A DNA stretch of 64,000 nt from Microbacterium stercoris (lineage in GTDB: Bacteria > Actinomycetota > Actinomycetes > Actinomycetales > Microbacteriaceae). How positions within the stretch are numbered: the first letter of the stretch is position 1; every line of letters begins with the position of its first letter. Location of the stretch: positions 248,001 to 312,000 of the forward strand of contig NZ_JAGFOA010000004.1 of NCBI RefSeq assembly GCF_017592545.1, read 5' to 3'. The notes under the pieces were generated by a model. The model saw nothing but the letters and a program-made list of their open reading frames with translations, was not told where the DNA came from and ran no database searches. A program made the translations under genes and the position numbers. Below, piece after piece: positions 1 to 6,831 of this stretch.

Positions 1-1229
1 TGGTGAACGCATACCTGGTGACGCTGGGCGCGCTCATCCTCGTCGCCGGATCGCTCAGCGACGTGCACGGGCGGGTCGTGATCCTCCGGGTCGGCCTGAT
101 CGGCTTCCTGGTGACATCGGTGGCGATCGCGTTGGCCCCCGGGATCGAGTTCGCCATCGCCGCGCGCGCCCTGCAGGGGATCGCCGGCGCCCTGTTGGTG
201 CCGAGCTCGCTGGCGCTCATCACCACCCACTTCGATTCCGCGATGCGGGGGCGCGCGATCGGCACGTGGACCGCGGCCACGAGCGCGGCGATGCTCGTCG
301 CGCCGCTCGTCGGCGGACTCTTCATCGACCTCGCGTCGTGGCGGTGGGCGTTTCTCATCAACGTGGTGCCGATCGCCCTCACGCTCCTGCTGCTCATGGG
401 GCTCGACACCCCGGACGTGCGGCGGCCCGGCGCCCGCGTCGACCTCCTCGCGTCGGTGCTGTGCGCACTCGGCCTGGGCGGCGTCGTCTTCGGGCTCATC
501 GAGGGGCCGCGGCTCGGCTGGGGAGACCCGTTCGTTGTGGCCGCACTCGCGGCCGGGACGGTGCTGTTCGGTGCCTTCCTGCTGCGTCAGCGCCACTCGT
601 CCGAGCCGGTGATGCCACTTGATCTGTTCCGGATCCGCAACTTCTGGGCGGGCAACCTCGCGACCGTGTTCGTCTACGCTGCGCTGGCGCTGAACAGCTT
701 CGCGGTCGTCGTCTTCCTCCAGGAGACGGCGGGGTTCCCCGCGACGCTCGCAGGCGCGGCCTCGCTGCCGATCACCGTGGTCATGATCATCGGCTCGTCC
801 CGGGTCGGCCGCTGGGCGGATCGGATCGGCCCTCGGCCGTTTATGACGGCGGGCCCCGCCGTGATGGCCGCCGGCGCCGCTCTGCTGTTCACCGCCGCTG
901 ACCCGTTCGACTACTGGCTGCAGATGCTCCCGGGCGTGCTCCTGCTCGGCGTCGGCCTGACCCTCACGGTGAGTCCGCTCACGAGCGCCGTGCTGGGTGC
1001 GGTGCAGGACGGGCGGGAGGGCATCGCGTCGGCCGTGAACAACGCGGTGTCGCGTGTGGCCGGGCTGCTGGTGGTGGCGATGATCGCGCTGATCGCCGGC
1101 GGCGACCTCACTCTCGAAGGGTTCCACCGCACGGCCGTGGCCACCGCGGTGCTGTTCGCCGCGGGAGCCGTGGCATCCTGGCTCGGCATCCGCAACCCGC
1201 AGCGCGTGGCCGCCCCGGCGGGACGCTGA
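1..1229 (+). CDS. MFS transporter, DHA2 (EmrB/QacA-like) family, 5'-truncated
   Basis: Multidrug-type proton antiporter of the inner membrane. The frame is open from the first base, and the visible protein begins at the end of transmembrane helix 1 (VNAYLVTLGALILVAGSLSD), so the real start lies outside the window. The conserved loop GSLSDVHGR follows at visible residues 17-25. About 408 residues are seen, and the many hydrophobic helices fit a 12-14-helix DHA2 protein lacking its first helix. The substrate cannot be read from sequence. The next gene is also an exporter, but a 228-base gap with its own probable promoter separates them, so they are probably not one operon. Confidence 0.85.
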   Translation, partial: VNAYLVTLGALILVAGSLSDVHGRVVILRVGLIGFLVTSVAIALAPGIEFAIAARALQGIAGALLVPSSLALITTHFDSAMRGRAIGTWTAATSAAMLVAPLVGGLFIDLASWRWAFLINVVPIALTLLLLMGLDTPDVRRPGARVDLLASVLCALGLGGVVFGLIEGPRLGWGDPFVVAALAAGTVLFGAFLLRQRHSSEPVMPLDLFRIRNFWAGNLATVFVYAALALNSFAVVVFLQETAGFPATLAGAASLPITVVMIIGSSRVGRWADRIGPRPFMTAGPAVMAAGAALLFTAADPFDYWLQMLPGVLLLGVGLTLTVSPLTSAVLGAVQDGREGIASAVNNAVSRVAGLLVVAMIALIAGGDLTLEGFHRTAVATAVLFAAGAVASWLGIRNPQRVAAPAGR

Positions 1230-1308
1230 GCACGTCGTCCGTCGCCGACGCGTGAAAGCGCCATCCCGTATATCGCCGCATCCCTGTCGGCGCACATCCG
1301 CACGCGAG

Positions 1309-1314
1309 TAGTGT
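1309..1314 (+). promoter_or_regulatory. Possible -10 box for the MATE gene
   Basis: TAGTGT fits the actinobacterial TANNNT -10 pattern, with a weak TGTCGG about 18 bases upstream as a possible -35. Transcription would start near 1321, giving an untranslated leader of about 137 nt. Inferred from pattern only. Confidence 0.3.
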
Positions 1315-1320
1315 GACTCT

Positions 1321-1457
1321 CCGGTGATCCCGTCGGGCTCGGAGAAGAGCGCGGGGGAGAGCACCGATCCCCAGGTTCTCATCCCGGTTCGCCGGGGTAG
1401 GCGTCTCGCGCGCTCCTGGGCCGCCCCGACCGCTTCGCGCACATACGGAACTCTGCA
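1321..1457 (+). promoter_or_regulatory. Long structured leader of the MATE gene, unclassified
   Basis: About 137 untranslated bases would precede the MATE start if the promoter at 1309 is right. The stretch contains a clear hairpin, CCCGG-TTCG-CCGGG (1383-1396), and other G/C-rich complementary blocks. MATE exporters sit behind riboswitches in other bacteria. I compared this leader by eye with guanidine, yybP-ykoY, TPP, cobalamin, glycine and fluoride consensus motifs and recognised none. Cis-regulatory RNA is possible but unproven. Confidence 0.2.
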
Positions 1458-2930
1458 ATGTCTGCCACTCTCACGACGGGCCGCCCCTGGCGCGTCATCC
1501 TCGCCTTCTCGGTTCCTCTTCTCCTCGGCAACGTCGTCCAGCAGCTGTACCAGTTCGTCGACTCGATCGTCGTCGGGCGTCAGCTCGGGGTGGACTCGCT
1601 CGCGGCCGTCGGTGCGACGGGCTCGCTGCTGTTCCTGCTGATCGGCTTCGCCTGGGGTCTGACCTCGGGCTTCGCGATCCCCACCGCCCAGGCGTTCGGC
1701 GCGCGCGATCATGACGCGGTCAGCCGCTCGGTGGCTGCCGGAACGATCCTGACAGGCATCACGAGCGTCATCGTCACGGTCGCGGGCGCGGTGTTCGCCG
1801 GCCCGCTGCTCGAGCTGCTGCAGACTCCTCCCGAGCTGCTGCGCGAGGCGACGATCTTCACGCAGGTGTCGTTCCTGGGCGGCGCGGCGACGATGTTCTT
1901 CAACCAGCTGTCGGCGATCATCCGCGCCATCGGCGACTCGCGCACGCCGCTCGTCTTCCTCGCGATCGCGTGCGCCCTGAACGTGGGGCTTGTGATCCTG
2001 ATGGTCGGCCCCCTCGGCATGGGCGTCGCGGGCGCCGCGCTCGCGACCGTGGTGTCGCAGGGTGTGTCGGTGGTGCTGTGCCTGCTGTACGTGTGGCGCA
2101 AGGTGCCGGTGCTGCACGTGAAGCGCGCCCATTGGCGCGTGCGCCGCGAGGACCTCGCGGAGCACCTGCGCCTGGGCCTGCCCATGGGATTCCAGGCCTC
2201 GATCATCGCGATCGGCACGATCACCGTGCAGGTGGCGCTGAACCAACTCGGATCGGACGCCGTCGCGTCGTACACCACGGCCGCGCGCGTCGACAGCCTC
2301 GCCCTGACGTTCCTCAACTCCCTCGGATTGGCGGCCTCCGTCTATGCCGCCCAGAACCTCGGCGCGCGGCGTCCCGACCGGATTCGCCGCGGCGTCGTCG
2401 AGTCGCTCTGGATGGCGGTGATCGCGGCGGTTGTGCTCGGCGCGCTGCTGATCGCGTTCGGCGAGCCGGCCGTGCGGATGTTCATCGGCGACGGCTCGGA
2501 CGAGGTCGTCGCGCAGGCGCACCTGATGCTCATCATCAACGGTGTCGCGTACTGGATCCTGGGCACGCTCTTCGTGCTGCGCGGCGTGCTGCAGGGCCTC
2601 GGCCATGCGCTGATCCCGACCATGACCGGCGTCATAGAGCTCGTCGCGCGCGTCGCGGCGGCGATCGTCCTCGGTGCGCTGCTCGGCTTCCCGGGCGTCG
2701 CTCTGGCCAACCCCCTCGCGTGGATCGGAGCGGTCCTGCTGCTGGTGCCCGCATACCTGCGCGCGCATCGCGAGCTCGCCCAGATGACGGTCGCGCCGGA
2801 GATCCCGACGGAGACCTCCGCGATCGCCGTCGTGGGTCCGACGGACGGATCCATGGTGGTCGACGCCGTCGTCACCGCGCCGATCCCGGTCGTCTCCCCG
2901 AAGCGCCGGCTCAGCCTTCGTCGGAAGTGA
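1458..2930 (+). CDS. MATE family efflux transporter
   Basis: Inner-membrane multidrug and toxin extrusion antiporter (Na+ or H+ coupled), 490 residues with about twelve hydrophobic helices in two homologous halves (roughly 14-175 and 235-400). The opening WRVILAFSVPLLLGNVVQQLYQFVDSI is the classic MatE helix 1, and ADSIVVGRQLG-like residues follow it. The 45-residue C-terminal tail is hydrophilic and ends in a basic stretch (KRRLSLRRK). The ATG at 1458 lies immediately before the conserved helix. The gene ends 20 bases inside the convergent zinc-ribbon ORF. The substrate is unknown. Confidence 0.9.
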   Translation: MSATLTTGRPWRVILAFSVPLLLGNVVQQLYQFVDSIVVGRQLGVDSLAAVGATGSLLFLLIGFAWGLTSGFAIPTAQAFGARDHDAVSRSVAAGTILTGITSVIVTVAGAVFAGPLLELLQTPPELLREATIFTQVSFLGGAATMFFNQLSAIIRAIGDSRTPLVFLAIACALNVGLVILMVGPLGMGVAGAALATVVSQGVSVVLCLLYVWRKVPVLHVKRAHWRVRREDLAEHLRLGLPMGFQASIIAIGTITVQVALNQLGSDAVASYTTAARVDSLALTFLNSLGLAASVYAAQNLGARRPDRIRRGVVESLWMAVIAAVVLGALLIAFGEPAVRMFIGDGSDEVVAQAHLMLIINGVAYWILGTLFVLRGVLQGLGHALIPTMTGVIELVARVAAAIVLGALLGFPGVALANPLAWIGAVLLLVPAYLRAHRELAQMTVAPEIPTETSAIAVVGPTDGSMVVDAVVTAPIPVVSPKRRLSLRRK

Positions 2931-3054
2931 TCGGGCCGTCGTGCTCGTCGGGTAGGGGTGAGTCGCAGCGCGGGCAGACCGTGCCGAACTCGACGAGGGC
3001 GCCGCATTCCGGGCAGACGCGCCCGAGCCAGCAGACCGGGTCGCCTCCGCTCAT
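2911..3054 (-). CDS. Small zinc-ribbon protein (47 aa)
   Basis: A 47-residue frame, MSGGDPVCWLGRVCPECG..., with two CxxC knuckles (C14/C17 and C27/C30) thirteen residues apart, followed by an acidic tail. This is the layout of a rubredoxin-like or zinc-ribbon fold. Its ATG overlaps the TGA of the upstream DUF488 gene (ATGA, 3051-3054), which implies translational coupling. Its last codons overlap the 3' end of the convergent MATE gene by 20 bases. It is short enough to be missed by automatic gene calling. Function unknown; a redox or nucleic-acid-binding accessory is one guess. Support is the double CxxC, the coupling and a stop-free frame. Confidence 0.65.
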   Translation of the reverse strand: MSGGDPVCWLGRVCPECGALVEFGTVCPRCDSPLPDEHDGPITSDEG

Positions 3055-3419
3055 GCCGTGCGAACGCCCATGAGGTAGTCGCGCAGCACCACGGCGTGGT
3101 TCGCGGCGGGGTCCTTCGCGCCGTACAGCAGCGTTGACGCGGGGTGCGCGGCGAGTTCGGCGCGCAACGTGTCGACGGCGGGATTCTGCGCGAGCTCATC
3201 GACATAGAGCGCGGCGAAGTCATCGAAGTGCTCGGGATCGCGGTGCCAGCGACTGCGCAGGTCGGCCGAGGGTGCCACGTCCTTCAACCACAGATCAACG
3301 GCCGCCCGATCCTTCGTGAGGCCGCGCGGCCAGAGCCGGTCGACAAGGATTCGGCGCCCGTCCGACGGATCCGGATCGTCGTAGACGCGCTTCAGGCAGG
3401 GCTCGGCGGGGTCGGGCAT
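3051..3419 (-). CDS. DUF488 family protein
   Basis: A 122-residue cytoplasmic protein with the DUF488 hallmarks: RILVDRLWPRG near residues 23-33, LWLKDVAPS near 43-51, and a C-terminal LLYGAKD...NHAVVLRDYL block. The family is widespread and lacks an established biochemical role. The start lies two bases after the upstream DUF2200 gene, and the stop overlaps the start of the zinc-ribbon ORF, so the three genes form one minus-strand transcription unit. No catalytic residues can be named with confidence. Confidence 0.85.
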   Translation of the reverse strand: MPDPAEPCLKRVYDDPDPSDGRRILVDRLWPRGLTKDRAAVDLWLKDVAPSADLRSRWHRDPEHFDDFAALYVDELAQNPAVDTLRAELAAHPASTLLYGAKDPAANHAVVLRDYLMGVRTA

Positions 3420-3420
3420 C

Positions 3421-3786
3421 TCAGGCGCTCCGGAGCACCTTGGCCATCGGCCTGCCCTTTGCGAGCTCGTCGACGAGCTTGTCGAGGTACCGGATGCGCT
3501 GCATCAGCGGGTCGTCGATCTCCTCGACGCGCATGCCGCAGATGACCCCCGTGATCTGCGAGGCGGCCGGGTTGAGGTGCGCGGTGGCGAAGAAATCGCG
3601 GAACGAGGTGCCGGCGTCCAGGTGGGCCTTCAGAGCGGAGTCATCGAACCCGGTGAGCCAGCGGATGACCTCATCGAGCTCATCGACGCTGCGGCCCTTC
3701 TTCTCGATCTTCGTGACATAAAGCGGGTAGACGGCCGATACGGCCATGGCGAAGACCCGCTCCTGGTTCTGCTCGCGCGTGGCCAT
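3421..3786 (-). CDS. DUF2200 family protein
   Basis: A 121-residue protein matching the DUF2200 pattern: an N-terminal RVFAMAVSAVYPLYVTKIEKKGR segment, then DEVIRWLTGFD, and a C-terminal helix rich in charged residues. Members are small, cytoplasmic and uncharacterised. The ATG is decided by a -10 box TAAAGT (3793-3798 on the complement) ending six bases before it, which would make the mRNA leaderless. First gene of the DUF2200-DUF488-zinc-ribbon operon, divergent from the siderophore operon. Confidence 0.85.
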   Translation of the reverse strand: MATREQNQERVFAMAVSAVYPLYVTKIEKKGRSVDELDEVIRWLTGFDDSALKAHLDAGTSFRDFFATAHLNPAASQITGVICGMRVEEIDDPLMQRIRYLDKLVDELAKGRPMAKVLRSA

Positions 3787-3792
3787 GTCGTC

Positions 3793-3798
3793 ACTTTA
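3793..3798 (-). promoter_or_regulatory. -10 box of a leaderless promoter (DUF2200 operon)
   Basis: TAAAGT on the minus strand ends six bases before the ATG at 3786, so the predicted transcription start coincides with the start codon. The same geometry occurs at more than fifteen genes in this window. Confidence 0.5.
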
Positions 3799-3840
3799 CG
3801 CCGTGTGACGCCCCGGGGGAGAGGTCCCCGCGAGCCGGGT

Positions 3841-3868
3841 TTGAAGCTGGCGAGTTCTTCGCTACGGT
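3841..3868 (+). promoter_or_regulatory. Promoter of the siderophore operon
   Basis: TTGAAG (3841-3846), a 16-base spacer and TACGGT (3863-3868) form a plausible sigma-70-type promoter. Transcription would start near 3875, inside the iron-regulator box that follows. Confidence 0.55.
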
Positions 3869-3871
3869 GAC

Positions 3872-3900
3872 TTAGGCCGCCCTAACTTAGGTTCACCTAA
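3872..3900 (+). promoter_or_regulatory. Tandem DtxR/IdeR iron boxes
   Basis: TTAGGCCGCCCTAACTTAG (3872-3890) closely matches the 19-base DtxR/IdeR consensus. A second palindrome, TTAGGTTCACCTAA (3887-3900), overlaps its end. Both lie at or just after the predicted transcription start, where an Fe(II)-loaded repressor would block the promoter. This predicts expression of the downstream genes under iron starvation. Confidence 0.88.
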
Positions 3901-3940
3901 CCACAGGCTCATCTCCCCCTCTCCCCGCATCGGAGGAAAA

Positions 3941-5506
3941 ATGGCTTCTGCTCTGCCCGCGACCACCGGCGGCAGCACCGAACGACACGACACCGACGCG
4001 CTGCTGCGCGCCGCCTCTGCGCCCGCGTATGCGCGCACCCTCCATGCCGTCGTCGACGACCTGGCCCAGCGCTTCGCGACCGTGACGCAGCCGTTCTCCG
4101 GTGCCAGTCGCGTCGAGCTGCAGAGCCTCGTCGACGCCGTCGACCTCGACGCACGGGGCCTCGGCACCGACGATGCTCTCCGCGAGGTCGCAGACCTCTA
4201 CGCCGGCCACGCCGTATGGTTCCACGATCCGGGGTACACCGCCCATCTGAACTGCCCGGTCGCCATCCCCGCTGTCGCCGCGGAAGCCATGCTCGCCGCC
4301 ATCAACACGTCGGTCGACACGTATGACCAGTCGGCGGTCGCGACACTGATGGAGCAGCGCCTCATCGAGTGGACGGCATCGCGCATCGGCTTCCCGACCG
4401 GATCGCCGGAGGCGGCCGACGGCGTCTTCACGTCGGGGGGAACGCAGTCGAACTTCCAGGCGATGTTCCTCGCGCGGCAGAAGGCCCGCGCGGCGGGCGC
4501 CGCGCTCGACCGTCTGCGCATCCTCGCCACCGGCGCCAGCCACTTCAGCGTCGCCAAGTCCGCCCTGCTGCTGGGGCTCGCAGACGATGCGGTCGTCGAG
4601 GTCGCCGTCGACGCCACGGGGCGGATGCGACCCGACGCCCTCGCCCGCGCGCTCGCGGAGCTCGCCTCCGCCGGTGACACCGTGATGGCGGTCGTCGCCA
4701 CGGCGGGCACAACGGATCGCGGACGGATCGACCCGCTCGAGCCGATCGCAGAGCTGTGCGAGGCGGCCGGCGCCTGGCTGCACGTCGATGCGGCCTATGG
4801 GGGCGGATTGCTCGTCGCGCCGCGCCGCCGCCACCTGCTGGCCGGCATCGAGCGGGCGCGCTCGGTCACGATCGACTACCACAAGACGTTCTTCCAGCCC
4901 GTCTCGTCGAGCGCGCTGATCGTCCGCGAGCGCGCCGACCTGCTTCCGGTCGCGTGGCACGCCGACTACCTCAACCCGCTCGAGAACCTCGAGCCGAACC
5001 AAGTCGACAAGTCGCTGCAGACCACGCGCCGCTTCGACGCCCTCAAGCTCTGGACCACCCTGCGGGCACTCGGCGCCGACGGCATCGGCGCCATGGTGGA
5101 CGCGGTCTGCGACCTGGCGGAACAGGTGCACGCGGAGATCGAGCGCGACGCCGACTTCGTGCTGGTCGCCCCCACCGACATCTCCACCGTGCTCTTCCGG
5201 TATGAGCCGGCGGGGATCGATGAGCAGCACGCGGACGCCCTGGTGGCGCAGGTGCGGCGCGTCCTGTTCGACTCGGGGCGCGCGCTGGTGGCGAAGACCG
5301 TCATCGATGGCCGGCCGGCGCTCAAGCTCACGCTGCTGAACCCGGACGTCTCGCTCGATCAGGTGATGGCGGTGATGGAGCTGGTGCGCACGGCGGCGCA
5401 GGGGCTGCGCGCCGGCGAGCAGCTGCTCGATGACGACGCTCCGCCCTGCCGCACCGCCGCCCATCCGCGTCTGCAGCGCGTGACCGAGACGGAGGGTGCA
5501 CGATGA
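3941..5506 (+). CDS. desA: PLP-dependent decarboxylase, DesA-like (siderophore diamine formation)
   Basis: Group II pyridoxal-phosphate decarboxylase of 521 residues. In desferrioxamine-type clusters it converts lysine to cadaverine; relatives act on ornithine or 2,4-diaminobutyrate, so the substrate is inferred. Visible landmarks are HVDAAYGGG with cofactor-binding D283, and the Schiff-base lysine in TIDYHKTFF (K315). TSGGTQSN near residue 165 contacts the cofactor phosphate. A strong ribosome site GGAGGAAAA precedes the ATG. It is the first gene of a five-gene operon behind tandem iron boxes; its TGA overlaps the next ATG (ATGA). Confidence 0.9.
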   Translation: MASALPATTGGSTERHDTDALLRAASAPAYARTLHAVVDDLAQRFATVTQPFSGASRVELQSLVDAVDLDARGLGTDDALREVADLYAGHAVWFHDPGYTAHLNCPVAIPAVAAEAMLAAINTSVDTYDQSAVATLMEQRLIEWTASRIGFPTGSPEAADGVFTSGGTQSNFQAMFLARQKARAAGAALDRLRILATGASHFSVAKSALLLGLADDAVVEVAVDATGRMRPDALARALAELASAGDTVMAVVATAGTTDRGRIDPLEPIAELCEAAGAWLHVDAAYGGGLLVAPRRRHLLAGIERARSVTIDYHKTFFQPVSSSALIVRERADLLPVAWHADYLNPLENLEPNQVDKSLQTTRRFDALKLWTTLRALGADGIGAMVDAVCDLAEQVHAEIERDADFVLVAPTDISTVLFRYEPAGIDEQHADALVAQVRRVLFDSGRALVAKTVIDGRPALKLTLLNPDVSLDQVMAVMELVRTAAQGLRAGEQLLDDDAPPCRTAAHPRLQRVTETEGAR

Positions 5507-6831
5507 CCCGCACGTACGATCTGGTCGGCGTCGGCATCGGCCCGATGGGCCTCGGGCTCGCCGCCCTCGCCGACCCGGTGTCCGATGTGGACGCGGTGTT
5601 CCTCGACCAGGCGGATGGGTTCTGCTGGCACCCCGGCATGATGCTCGAGGGCGCGACCATCCAGGTCCCCTTCCTCGCCGACCTCGTGACGATGGCGGAT
5701 CCGACCTCGCCGTACTCGTTCCTGGCCTTCCTGAAGGACCAGGGACGGCTCTACCCGTTCTACGTGCGCGAGTCGTTCTATCCGCTGCGTTCCGAGTACG
5801 ACCAGTACTGCCGCTGGGTGGCGGATCGGCTCCGCACGCTGCGGTGGGGCCGGCGGGTGACGACGGTCGAGCACGACGGTGAGGCGTGGGTCGTCACCGC
5901 GCAGACGAGTCATGGCGAAGAGGTCTATCGCGGACGCCACCTGGTGCTCGGCACCGGCACGTCCCCGCGGATGCCCGCGCCGCTCGCAGAACTGGCCGCG
6001 GCGGCCCCCGGCCGGGTGCTGCACTCGGCGAGCTTCCTGTCTCACCGGGAGGTGCTGACCGCCTCCGGTGCGGTGACGGTGGTCGGCAGCGGACAGTCGG
6101 CGGCCGAGGTGTACCGCGACCTGCTCGAGACGATCCACGAGGGCGAGTACCGCCTGGACTGGGTGACGCGCTCGCCCCGCTTCTTCCCGATGGAGTACAC
6201 CAAGCTCACGCTCGAGATGACATCGCCCGACTACATCGCGCACTATCACGCGCTGCCGGAGAGCCTGCGCGACCGGCTCGGCCGCGAGCAGCGGAACCTC
6301 TACAAGGGGATCAGCGGTGACCTCGTCGACGACATCTACGACACGCTGTATCGCAAGTCGGCGCTGGGCAGAATGCTGCCGACCACATTGCTCACCGACG
6401 TCGAGGTCATCGACGGCCGCGTCGATGGTGACCAGCTTGTGCTCACCCTGCAGCACGGGCAGACCGGCGAGGTGGCCGAGCACCGCACACGCACGGTCGT
6501 GGCCGCCACGGGGTACGGGGCCGCCATCCCCGCCTTCCTCGAGCCCGTGCGCGACCGCGTGAACCTCGACGCGGCGGGGCGCTATGAGGTGACCGTCGAC
6601 TACACGGTCGACGACGCACGCACCCTGCACGTGCTCAATGCTGAGGAGCACACGCACGGCGTCACGGCTCCCGACCTGGGCTTCGGTCCGTGGCGAAACG
6701 CGACGATCCTGGCCAATGTGACCGGGCGCGAGCCGTACGTCATCGAGCGGTCGACGACGTTCCAGACCTTCGGGCTGCCGGCCCAGACGGGACTGGCGGC
6801 AACCGAGCGCGAGCTGGAGGCCATCCGATGA
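5503..6831 (+). CDS. desB: Lysine/ornithine N-monooxygenase family protein, DesB-like
   Basis: FAD- and NADPH-dependent N-hydroxylase of 442 residues, making the N-hydroxy-diamine (probably N-hydroxycadaverine) for a hydroxamate siderophore. The N-terminal FAD-binding motif is GVGIGPMGLGLA (residues 6-17). A second dinucleotide motif, VVGSGQSAAEVY, lies near residues 190-203. The family segment FFPMEYTKLTLEMTSPDY follows, and a C-terminal ATGYG block marks the FAD end. The length matches IucD/DesB enzymes. The start overlaps the decarboxylase stop and the stop overlaps the next start, so translation is coupled. Lysine versus cadaverine preference cannot be read from the sequence. Confidence 0.92.
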   Translation: MTRTYDLVGVGIGPMGLGLAALADPVSDVDAVFLDQADGFCWHPGMMLEGATIQVPFLADLVTMADPTSPYSFLAFLKDQGRLYPFYVRESFYPLRSEYDQYCRWVADRLRTLRWGRRVTTVEHDGEAWVVTAQTSHGEEVYRGRHLVLGTGTSPRMPAPLAELAAAAPGRVLHSASFLSHREVLTASGAVTVVGSGQSAAEVYRDLLETIHEGEYRLDWVTRSPRFFPMEYTKLTLEMTSPDYIAHYHALPESLRDRLGREQRNLYKGISGDLVDDIYDTLYRKSALGRMLPTTLLTDVEVIDGRVDGDQLVLTLQHGQTGEVAEHRTRTVVAATGYGAAIPAFLEPVRDRVNLDAAGRYEVTVDYTVDDARTLHVLNAEEHTHGVTAPDLGFGPWRNATILANVTGREPYVIERSTTFQTFGLPAQTGLAATERELEAIR

